From NCBI GenBank assembly GCA_002261195.1, contig MVBO01000177.1, positions 1-26,438 of the forward strand: a stretch of 26,438 nt of DNA, read 5' to 3'. Made by a program: the position numbers and the translations under genes. The notes below the pieces were generated by a model that was not told the origin of the DNA, made no database searches, and saw only the letters and a list, made by a program, of their open reading frames with translations. Each line of letters opens with the position of its first letter. Positions within the stretch are counted from its first letter, which is position 1. This document shows, piece after piece, positions 18,482 through 26,438 of this stretch. The DNA comes from Bifiguratus adelaidae (taxonomy: Eukaryota; Mucoromycota; Endogonomycetes; Endogonales).

Positions 18482-18871
18482 TCAATTTTGAATGACGGCT
18501 TGTATACGATATTTCATGCCCAGGTACGAGAGATAGAACCGCCCCGGAAAGACACGAACGCACTTGAGCGCCGGAAAGTTCTTGTCCTTGATATCCACAT
18601 AGACGCCTCCGAGCGTAAACGCCTGTTCTATCTTGCGATGATTGTCTTCTTGAAAGGGTTGCCATCGACCTTGACTAAAGAATAGCCAGGTCACTTCAGA
18701 CGTTCTCCGGCCGGTTCCTGGTTCGGGTGACGAGGAGGTGGTGCTGAGGGAAGTGCTCGTGCTGGGTACCGGGGTAAACGGTCGGTCGAAGGAGGGCGTG
18801 GTACAGAATCCTTCGAGAAAGGACCGTTTGTGAAGTTCTTCAATACTCCCGGCGCTGGCTGGCAGCGGCAT
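18482..18871 (-). CDS. Stand-alone WWE-domain protein
   Basis: One exon, 129 aa. After a Ser/Thr/Pro-rich N-terminal half (residues 1-60) the C-terminal half fits a WWE domain: Trp in VTWLFFSQG, Trp in RWQPFQEDN, and Glu in HRKIEQAFTLGG, followed by a VYVDIKD strand and an FYLSYLGMKYRIQAV end. WWE domains bind ADP-ribose or poly(ADP-ribose) units or mediate contacts in ubiquitin and ADP-ribosylation systems, and are usually part of much larger proteins (E3 ligases, PARPs, DDHD phospholipases). Here no second domain is present. Whether it binds ADP-ribose is inference. An upstream exon adding more N-terminal sequence is possible but not seen. It converges on DSK2. Confidence 0.68.
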   Translation of the reverse strand: MPLPASAGSIEELHKRSFLEGFCTTPSFDRPFTPVPSTSTSLSTTSSSPEPGTGRRTSEVTWLFFSQGRWQPFQEDNHRKIEQAFTLGGVYVDIKDKNFPALKCVRVFPGRFYLSYLGMKYRIQAVIQN

Positions 18872-19222
18872 ACGACTTCGATAGGCTTTCTTCTACTCTC
18901 TAGACAAGATGGGAATGATGCGAACAAGAAAAAGGTTGCTGCAGATCTCGCGCGACCTAATTGAGGGCTTCTTAAAGTGCATGACCAACGTAGCACAGGA
19001 GAATTTTGGGGTCAGGGCAACGATAACATGTTACATGGGGTTGGGTGCACAAGGGTGTGCCATTTGCTTCGTCACTTGACAATTAGAGGTCATGGTAGCG
19101 CCTCACACATTATTCTCGACTAATCGTCTCACACAGGTGATAATTTGGTGGCCGGGGGGTCCGGGATCATCAGCAAACAAACACGGGGTGGTGACTGGAG
19201 GCGATGGGTCATTGTGTACAAA
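18872..19222. other. Promoter of WWE gene and 3' flank of FMP32 gene
   Basis: 351 bp between two minus-strand genes. A plus-strand frame starting at 19092 runs into the antisense of the FMP32 last exon and has no protein-like features. I see nothing else. Confidence 0.45.
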
Positions 19223-20497
19223 CTATTGCGCTAAATACACTTCTGACGGAGGCTGGGTATCTGATAAGTGGCTCATGGGATGTGGTAACGGGGGCTCGGG
19301 TTCAGGTTTCGACTGCAGAAAGTATCCGAGAGTAAAGACCGATGCGCTTCCAATAATGATACCGACTAGCACACGATGATGAATAGGGTTTAACAGGATT
19401 TCATTATTCACTTACTCATGCCCTTCCATATGGTCTCGAGACGCATACCCTCCAAGTCTGTGCGCACATCTCCGAGGGCAATCGTCGTTTTGGCACCAAG
19501 TTCTTGAATCCGCCGTTCAATACGTTGCTCCTCTTCTCGCACCTCGTGCTTGCGATTGTTCATATCCAGTTGGATGTCTGACTTCATGTTGGCGACGTCT
19601 TCACGTAACTTTTGGGATAAGGCCTCCACATCTCGATTAATGCTCGCCAGGTTTGTTTGTAACAGCACCGTATCATTGCGCCGTAGTATCTGAATTTCTG
19701 TTCGTAGTTCTGATAATGCCGCCTTGAACAGGTATGTTTCCTAATCACACGTCAGTGAAGATAAATCCCCGCAATAGCCTCGCCACCCACATTGTCCAAG
19801 TCTGACCGAGAGAGCATCTCCGCTCCAATTTTGGATGCGCTGTTTTTGCGACCCGGCGTCAGCATCTGGCATTCAGGTAAACAGCAAAGTGTACCAACCT
19901 GGCTCGCAACTTCCACTTGATTGCCTTCATGATCGTCTCCGCCTGATCATGAGTGAAGCCATGCTTTTCCAAGTTTTCGACAAACTTGTAGGTATTAAAG
20001 TAATGCTTGTAGACGTTATCTTCTCTCGAGAGCGGTTGCGTAAAGTCTGTCGCCGGGTTATTGAATGAAAACACGGATTCATTGCCGTTGCGTGACTTTT
20101 CCTTGAGCTCATTGTTGAGATCCGCTTCAATATCCTTGGGCGTGTTGAAGAATGGTGATGTATATGGACTGGGAGAGAGTGTTGAAGGTGTAGGAGGGTT
20201 ACTGAACAAGGGTGAGGCGGCGTTTACTTCAGATTCAGGCGTACTGGGAGTTGCTTGCTGGGAGGGGGAGGATGACGTTTGTTTGGCGTTTTCATTGGCT
20301 TGTGATGCACTCGACGAAGCGACTTCGGGTTGTCCAGTTGTTTTGGGTTTTGGAATATAAATGTTGCCTCCTTTGCTTTGACTAGCAAACCTCCTTAAGC
20401 GCAATTGAAACCTGGATGGCTGTACCCGTGTCCGCAGTCGAGTAACGAGGCGCATGTTAGGTGACATAAGCCCTTCAAGGAGAGAGACCACGTTCAT
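19223..20497 (-). CDS. FMP32: FMP32 / CCDC90 (MCUR1-like, DUF1640) mitochondrial inner-membrane protein
   Basis: Four exons (20497-19899, 19839-19791, 19740-19416, 19365-19223), introns 59, 50 and 50 bp, 371 aa. A basic, Arg-rich N-terminus (RLVTRLRTRVQPSRFQLRLRRF) is a probable mitochondrial presequence. A Ser/Pro/Thr-rich region of roughly 90 residues follows, then the family core: YFNTYKFVENLEKHGFTHDQ, the YLFKAALSELRTEIQ helix, a long coiled coil (EALSQKLREDVANMKSDIQ and RKHEVREEEQRIERRIQELG), IALGDVRTDLEGMR, and a C-terminal membrane helix (IGIIIGSASVFTLGYFL). Relatives sit in the inner membrane and have been linked to respiratory-complex assembly or calcium-uniporter regulation. ATG at 20467 or 20455 is an alternative start that keeps the presequence. 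The Ser/Pro insert makes it longer than the yeast protein. Confidence 0.87.
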
Positions 20498-20667
20498 AGA
20501 TTTTTAATTAATTTGAACGTGTGATGTCACGAAATTGAATGAGTGCTTGCAAGACCATTGTTCCCATTCGCGACAACGAAAGAGGTGGATTTACGAGCCA
20601 TTTATTGCAAGCTTATGTGCGACTACAACGTATTATATACATTTCATAGAGTTGACTATGTAGCCAT

Positions 20668-20967
20668 TTAGTAGTTGGAGGCAGCCTTCTTGGTATCACC
20701 TTGTGCCTTGTCGCCCTTGCCTTCGGCTTGCATGGAATGGTTTCCAGTCAAGCTACCAACGGCATCTTTGATGCCACCGGTGACCTTGTCAACGAAACCT
20801 TCACCGTATTGCTTATTTTGGGCGCCCTTGTATTCGGCATCACCGTGAGTTTGTTGGGCAGCGCCCTTGGCTTGCATGGACTCGTTTCCGAGAGCGGAAC
20901 CGACATTCTGTTTGACGTTTCCGAAAGTGGAGTCAGTTTGTCCAGAGGTACGAGTGGGTTCAGACAT
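20668..20967 (-). CDS. CsbD-like stress-response protein
   Basis: One exon, 99 aa, hydrophilic and rich in Gly, Ala, Gln and Lys, without Trp or Cys. Two CsbD-type repeats are visible: NVGSALGNESMQAKGAAQQT and AVGSLTGNHSMQAEGKGDKA, joined by a GFVDKVTGGIKD linker. The family is named after a Bacillus sigma-B general-stress protein; fungal members are small, probably disordered proteins often induced by stress, with unknown molecular role. A TATA-like CTATTTAAAC lies 44-53 bp upstream, consistent with a strongly inducible gene with a short leader. FMP32 follows downstream on the same strand, 170 bp away. Confidence 0.88.
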   Translation of the reverse strand: MSEPTRTSGQTDSTFGNVKQNVGSALGNESMQAKGAAQQTHGDAEYKGAQNKQYGEGFVDKVTGGIKDAVGSLTGNHSMQAEGKGDKAQGDTKKAASNY

Positions 20968-21987
20968 GTTTGAGAATAGAGTAGAATAGATGAGATTTCA
21001 AGGAGCAGTCGTTTAAATAGGTGTGAGGAATGAGCTTCCAGAATAACAGGTGAATAGTCACAAAACAAGTCCGCCAGAGCATAATGAGTGCATTCGAAGG
21101 TTGCAAGTGCAGGATTTCCTTTTTGGGTTTCCCAGCGTCATTATGCTCTATGCATGAGGTCATTTCGTCTGCGACAGAATAATGGGATTGAGACCAATGC
21201 ACCGTTTAGGGATGCTGCAAGATGTAATTGGAACCTGTAGAATCACATGAGAAAGGAATGGTCCACTTTACTGGCCAATTCGGGTGAGCAAAACGCCAAT
21301 ACGACATTGACACGAAGTGGCAATCAGTCATACCGGTCACCGTGAGAATTAGGTTATCCACGCTCCAGACTCGACGGCTACTGGTAATACCACGAGTCAT
21401 CCGTGGGAATCAATGGCACCATCACTGAGGGATCAATTCGATCCTCGTGTAGAATGGTGATCGAGGTTAAAGGGAGCGTGGAAGGCCCAACATACGGCAT
21501 AGGGAGATTCCTGAGTTTGAATCAATTCCCGGCACAGGTTCAAAGAGCTATCGCCATCTATCGGACCATGGATAATTGTTTTGGTGAATGTTCTACATCG
21601 GAATCGCAGATATATCTAGTGACAGACAGTCGGCGGATTTGAGGGTTTATTTGGCCTTATGAGGATGGCGGAATCCACAATATCTACTGATGAGGATCTC
21701 TGTAATCTAGCGCACGTTGTATGATGGCTTAGTTTCGGACCCACTGGATGCATTGCTGCAATCCAGTTGATCTTGCATCATTAGAGGCAGTGATCTTGTC
21801 CATATGTTGATCATACGTCATTGACACCCTGTCAACCATAGCTATCCGGTGTTGTTATCTTTTGTATGGCACTCCATCAGCACAACACGATCATCCTAAC
21901 ACTGTAAACAATAACCCTCAAAGTCTGAATGAAGGTCAAAAATTCCCGTCCATTCTCGTCGGGCATGGAAAAGGCTATAGTGTTACA
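20968..21987. other. Divergent promoter region of CsbD-like and MTC6-like genes
   Basis: 1,020 bp without a supportable gene. It holds the CsbD TATA-like element, an imperfect 10-bp hairpin (21743-21767), and a frame of 79 codons (about 21403-21642, + strand, no good ATG) with no recognised features. The frame upstream of 21988 is open but lacks coding character. Confidence 0.45.
21011..21020 (-). promoter_or_regulatory. TATA-like element of CsbD-like gene
   Basis: CTATTTAAAC on the minus strand, 44 bp before the ATG at 20967. Confidence 0.4.
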
Positions 21988-24032
21988 ATGACACCGAGGA
22001 CGAAGGTATTGCACTTCGTATACAGCTTGGCTCTGTGGAGTGTGGTCGAAGCTTTCCAACTTCCGTCGACTCAGTTGCCCAACTTTTCAAACATCTCATG
22101 GTCTCCCACATACATTGGTCAGAGTCCCTATTCCGGGAAAAGCATCGACGACGCAAGCATTGCGGTTGCTCTTCGAACACAACGTGACTTGGCCTACAAC
22201 GCGACTATTGACACGATCTTGTGGCCGGCTCTGAACCTGTCGTCGGCGTATTTTGGCAATAATTACAGTCAAAGTCGGATTGAGGGTATCTCTGTTTTAC
22301 CGCTGTCAGGCTACCGTCGCTTGGTCTTTGATGTCTATTGGGATTCCGTAGTGCAAAATTGGCAGTTATGCCCGCTTGGACCGCAAGGGCAAACGATTGC
22401 AACCGCCAATATATCCACCACCTCAACCTCCATTTCCTCGGCTAATATTTCTTCGACGCCTTCACCGCAACCGTCGCAAGTTCTGTTAACGGAGAGCTCG
22501 GCTGCAGCATCACTGGACGCAGATGTTCAGATAGGCGGGTTCTATTGCTACAGCAACAATTCGTTACAGCTCGCTTTGCAACACGTCAACTATTACGTTA
22601 CCCAGACGAATGCAAACGATGTGGTCGATCTCCTGTTTCTCATTTTCAATATTCATGCAACAAACAATACCGCTGCGAGCAGCAACGCCAAAGCGAGTCC
22701 ACTGTCATCCATCATCAACAGCCAAATACAGGCCTCTTTCCTGTACACACCTGCTAATTTTACGTCAGGAGGCCAGCAATGGCCTACATGGGCGAGCATG
22801 ATTGGTGCAGGAACACGCTTAATTATGGGGTTTGGCACTAATTCACTGACTTCTTCAGTGTATAATCCGAGTGCAGACGCTAGCGTGCTATTCTCGGCGG
22901 GCAGTCTCAATGGAGGAAGCAACATGACCGAACTTCCCTTGGCGGCCTTACGACCAAGCTCGACGCCTCCATTGACCTTCAATTGCAGCTCGCCTGTGGA
23001 CGGTATTAACATGGCGGATCCAAACGGTTCCAACCGCTCCTCTGGCGTGAATTGGGACTGGGCGGACGTAAGTGACGGTAACGGTCGGACGTTCAGCTAC
23101 GATGATGCTGCTAATGTGGTATGTAGTTGCGAAAAGTGATTGTATCTTCATTGCTGACACTGAACCATTCCAGAGCTATTGTGGCTTTTCGCCGTTCTTC
23201 TCGTCCCATTTCAATCCGGCAGATAACGTTCCTTCGGACACGGATCCCGCGTTACTATTGCCAGACAATATTCTTGGCACTATCTGGTCTTGGGATGTCG
23301 GAGAGCCCAGTAACGCACAAAACAAGACTTCTGGCCAAGCATCAAATTGTGCCATCATGCAAGGAAGGAATGGCCGTTGGAAAGCTGTGGATTGTAGCAC
23401 GCTTTACGCTGTGGCATGCTGGAGTCAGAACAAGGTGGGTTTGTGCAGTCATGGTGGCTCTTGCCCTGAGCTCATGGTCATGGTACGTTTAGTGGACCAT
23501 CTCCAATCCAGCGGTATCCTTCTCGAGAGCTGGATATGCGTGCGACTCCAGCAGTACCTTTTCCGCTCCAACGAATGCTGTTGAGAATCGACAATTGTTC
23601 GCAGCTTTACAGGCTGTCGCATCCAACTCTTCCTCGTCAATGGACGTCTGGATCAATTTGAACAGTGGTGATAACAGCGCCTGTTGGGTTCAGACGGGTC
23701 AAACCTGCTGGTGGTTAGGAGAAGTAAGTTTGCGTGTTGAGAACGAGATGCTGAGACGGATAATTGACGACGGCTCCATTGCAGAACATCAATTCCAATT
23801 CTCGCCTCATCACTGTGTCTGTGGTAGCAGGCATCATCGTCCTCTTGATCTTTGCCGTGTTTCTGTACTTTAAATGTCATCGACTGATTCGACAACGAAG
23901 AGCGAGTCGACGACGGCAAATGGTGCGGAAAAAATTGCGAGCCATGGATTATGTGACTATACCGGTGAGCATCTCTTTATATGTCTTTTTTGTTTCTGGT
24001 ATTGAATGTTTTATTCTCTTCTTCAGGCTTAA
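21988..24032 (+). CDS. MTC6: Mtc6-like type I membrane glycoprotein
   Basis: Five exons (21988-23118, 23174-23434, 23493-23723, 23785-23964, 24027-24032), introns 55, 58, 61 and 62 bp, 602 aa. ATG at 21988 gives a signal peptide (KVLHFVYSLALWSVVEAF); an upstream in-frame ATG at 21862 would bury it. The lumenal part has the Mtc6 pattern: ALRTQRDLAYNATIDTILWP, then RRLVFDVYWDSVVQNWQLCP, many N-glycosylation sites (NNS, NNT, NMT), and a C-type-lectin-like region (IWSWDVGEPSNAQN, NCAIMQGRNGRWKAVDCSTL). A membrane helix (about residues 549-571) and a basic cytosolic tail (RQRRASRRRQMVRKKLR) end the protein. Yeast MTC6 is named for a telomere-capping genetic interaction, but the sequence is that of an ER/secretory membrane protein. 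The last exon adds one codon and the stop; retention of the last intron would add a hydrophobic tail. Confidence 0.82.
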
Positions 24033-25314
24033 CTTATCTTAATCTAATCTCTTCTGGTCTGGCGATCCTTTCACTTTCATAAACCTTTTTGTACATAGCT
24101 CTCGCCTGCACTTTAGAACGGGTCACCAGGTTTCTAGGAATCTCTACCTTTCCACGTATCTCTATCGTGTGTCAGTCTATACCTTAGCTTGTATGTATAG
24201 GACTTTCGTGTTCGTGGCTAGAAGCTTATAAAGCAACAGCGGATGATTGACAAAATCGGACGTCTTTTAGTGGGGGTGCCATGGTACCTTACGATGTCGA
24301 GGTCGTTCCGCAGAGTTCTTCATCGGCGGTCTTCTCAATCCGTCAAACGGCAATTCGGCTGTTCCATCCAACTGCATAGGTAAGTCTTTTAGGTGGGTAG
24401 TCTTCGGTTAAGGCATCGTCGTATTGAGGTATGAGTGGTATTCGGCGGCCGACTGCGGGTAAGTACACTTCGTGGATGGATAAGGTATGGCTGGAAGGTT
24501 TTCGAGAGGCATTGTATGTGACTGCGGTCTGTCCATATATGCATTAACGAGTCGATGACCATGTGGTTACACTGTAGCTGTCGGAGAGTTCTTGGCGGTC
24601 CATGCACACTTCCCTCTTACCGGAAGTGAGGCCACACCTTGACAACGTTTCTACTGATGGCAATGGCGATATCTCGGTAATATTATACTGTTAAGCTGCG
24701 TCCAGAGATAAAGGAGACGTAAGAAATTGCGTGATCGAGGCTTCCCATGGCGTACTTGGAACGCTTTGGTAAGCTGCGCAGCGCAATGTGATTAAAGTAA
24801 GTGTTACCGAATTTTCCGAAACCAAGGAGTGAGTCCAATCCAACAGGAAGGGCAGCGTTGAGTCGAAGTACATTGCACCGCGTACCTGTGGGACTTCGTG
24901 TTCCACCAGGCGAGTATTGGGGGATTTCCAAAGGTTTTACGAACCGGAAAGAGATGTTTAGATACATAAAGTATTGACACAAGGACCCCCTTCGCCCACC
25001 AGAAGGCCACAACATCACCTACCTGTACGGAGAGTCATCGAGTATGCCAGCGCGTATGACTCGGTTCCTTGTTTGCCAAGTCTTATGTGAGTGTTCGAGA
25101 CATTCAGAAGACCGACAAGGAAGTCCATAGAGATCGAGGACCATGGCGATACCGGTTAGCTCTGTCTTTTGCTTGTCGGTCATTTTCCTCGAGCCCCCGC
25201 TGAAACTTCTCCTCACACGAATACCAAACGCGCGAGACTGGATGTAACCGTGGACAGAGCACCCGAAATTCCCCCGTGGAAATTGTTACCTTGGAGCGCC
25301 CTTTCACTCTAAGC
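24033..25314. other. Unresolved 1.28-kb gap before GET1
   Basis: This is the longest stretch without a gene I can support. The plus strand has only short frames, though a strong acceptor/donor pair exists around 24377-24385 (TAG followed by GTAAGT). The minus strand carries several overlapping frames of 65-111 codons (24683-25018, 24691-24906, 24804-25010, 25019-25216, 25104-25316) with possible splice signals such as GTAGGT at about 25023, but no combination gives a protein I recognise. It may hold the GET1 promoter, the MTC6 3' UTR and perhaps a fast-evolving gene or a non-coding RNA. Confidence 0.35.
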
Positions 25315-26188
25315 ATGTATCTCTTGGTGTTAATCCTCTTGATAGTGCTCGTCTCGGAGGCTATACTTCTACTGGGCTACTCCTACTTTACAGACTTGGC
25401 GTACAACACTTGGTGCTCGATAACAGGCAATGACGACACCAAGAAGCAACGGAAGCTCAAGAGGCAGATCCTTGAACTCAAGGGAGAACTCGGTCGAACA
25501 AGCTCGCAGGTAAGTGGGCTATGGCCAGCTTCTTTGCGCATTCATAGACTGAGGCTTGACCTTATTTTGTTCTTCCAATGTATAGGATGAGTTTGCAAAA
25601 TGGGCCAAGATTCGGAGGAAGCTCGACACTGCAGTTGCAGAGCTCGAGAAGATGAGTAAGTAGAGGTGCGCGGAGGCTTACAGCGTGCTGATAAGCCAGT
25701 CATGTGACTGGACGCTCATGCTTGCTGGTAGATAACACCATAGGATCCAGACGAGCATCATTTGATATCAAGGTGAAGAGCCTGCTATGGACCATCACAA
25801 ATCTCTCGCAATTCGTACTTGTCGCATGGTACAGGAAGACGCCAGTGTTCTACTTGCCGAAAGGCTGGTTCCCAGGGTGGATTGAACGGGTATTATCTCT
25901 ACCATTCGCTCCACGAGGTAAGCTGGCGAATAATATGCAATAGGTGCATATCTCCATGGATCCACATGACTAATTGACCATTTTCCTACAGGCTCAGTGT
26001 CTGTAACAATCTGGTTCATGACATGTCGCAGACTCATCAACAATGTCATTGGCCTCGCCAAGGATTTCCTGGAAAAAGGCCCTCCTTTTGGAGCTGCGGC
26101 CAAGACCCCAGTATCTGCATCATCAGCATCAATCCAGCCACTTAGATCAAATCCGTTAGCGGGACAAAGTGTAAGAAAGGAACTGTAA
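25315..26188 (+). CDS. GET1: Get1, ER insertase subunit for tail-anchored proteins (WRB/CHD5 family)
   Basis: Four exons (25315-25509, 25586-25655, 25732-25917, 25992-26188), introns 76, 76 and 74 bp, 215 aa. Get1 pairs with Get2 in the ER membrane as receptor for the Get3 ATPase and inserts tail-anchored proteins. Order of features: an N-terminal membrane helix (LLVLILLIVLVSEAILLLGY); a cytosolic basic coiled coil (KKQRKLKRQILELKGEL and DEFAKWAKIRRKLDTAVAEL), whose DEFAKWAKIRRK motif is the family hallmark contacting Get3; a second helix around WTITNLSQFVLVAWYRKTPV; the lumenal-side LPKGWFPGWIERVLSLPF; and a third helix (SVSVTIWFMTCRRLINNVIG). A Ser/Pro/Ala tail follows. Its three introns are all longer than every other intron called here. 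Confidence 0.93.
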
Positions 26189-26189
26189 A

Positions 26190-26438
26190 GTAACAAGCGC
26201 GTCTTGCAACAGTCACACTTTCCCCTTTTGGCGTGATCCTTTTGCTGCGGTGCGAGGTCATGCCGCTCTTGTATAGAGCTGTCTGTAGCCTTGGGTAGGT
26301 GGCGCTTGCTAAACGCTGCTTCTTCGACTTTGGCTGACATGATTGAAGCTATGCTCTGGCGGTATGGAACTCGTTCAAGGCCATCAAAGAGCAGGATGCA
26401 AGAGACGTCAAGAGCAATGTCATGTTGTGGGTAGTCAT
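26190..26438 (-). CDS. Possible 3' part of a gene continuing past the window edge
   Basis: On the minus strand one frame is open without a stop from the window edge (26438) through about 82 codons before it meets the GET1 3' end, and then stays open opposite GET1. Its content looks protein-like near the edge (ALDVSCILLFDGLERVPYRQ, then MSAKVEEAAFSKRHLPKATD), followed by a basic stretch with GKCDCCKTR. I do not recognise it and cannot place its end or an intron. It could be the convergent neighbour of GET1 or a chance frame. Confidence 0.22.

Noticed and set aside
19092-19379. Plus-strand Gly-rich frame of 95 codons
   Set aside because: It overlaps the antisense of the FMP32 last exon and intron and has no recognisable domain or splice continuation.
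21821-21835. Short inverted repeat TTGACA-CCC-TGTCAA
   Set aside because: Six-base arms with short spacers are expected dozens of times by chance.
1-26438. tRNA genes, CRISPR arrays, transposons, virus-like elements and secondary-metabolite clusters
   Set aside because: I looked for tRNA B-box sequences, regular repeat-spacer patterns, terminal repeats, transposase, integrase or reverse-transcriptase motifs and synthase domains and saw none; gene content is housekeeping and mixed.

Overview
The window looks like ordinary chromosomal DNA from a filamentous fungus, most likely an early-diverging one (Mucoromycota-type). Genes are dense, with conserved eukaryotic products: Arp2/3, RNA polymerase III, mevalonate pathway, tail-anchored protein insertion. 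Nearly all carry short GT-AG introns, mostly 46-64 bp, with fungal-like branch sequences such as CTAAC/CTAAT. The phylum call is inference from gene style, not from a marker. I see no rRNA, tRNA, CRISPR array, transposon or virus-like element.

Layout. 1-1137: orthodox aquaporin (-). 1999-4304: an unrecognised Ser/Pro-rich protein and a degenerate phosphoglycerate-mutase-like protein (both +). 4577-5557: mitochondrial dicarboxylate carrier (-), divergent from Arp2/3 subunit 5 (6147-6781, +). 6950-7673: RNA polymerase III subunit C17 (-), divergent from a two-PAS-domain protein (7957-8924, +), which is followed 64 bp later by a Golgi-type DXD glycosyltransferase (8989-10245, +). 10324-11088: unrecognised Ser-rich protein (-). 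11681-13689: F-box/LRR protein and an MDR-type oxidoreductase (both -, only 24 bp apart). 14021-14766: O6-alkylguanine-DNA alkyltransferase (+). 15232-16512: mevalonate diphosphate decarboxylase (-), divergent from the ubiquilin Dsk2 (16939-18078, +). 18482-18871: a stand-alone WWE-domain protein (-). 19223-20497: FMP32/CCDC90-family inner-membrane protein (-). 20668-20967: CsbD-like stress protein (-). 21988-24032: Mtc6-like membrane glycoprotein (+). 25315-26188: Get1 (+).

The genes do not form an obvious pathway cluster and I found no convincing undescribed multi-gene system. The most interesting signals are small: a 12-bp perfect inverted repeat around a CCAAT box in the RPC17/PAS shared promoter; a 104-codon frame whose ATG overlaps the alkyltransferase stop codon (TGATG) and is followed by AATAAA; a poly-G run adding one residue before the first NPA box of the aquaporin; a hairpin enclosing a poly(A) signal between convergent genes; a catalytically degenerate mutase-like protein with a 23-nt exon; and a 1.28-kb gap before GET1 that I could not resolve.

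Coding coordinates run from the first to the last coding base; exons are given in each entry. Splice sites were called by eye from GT-AG signals and frame continuity.
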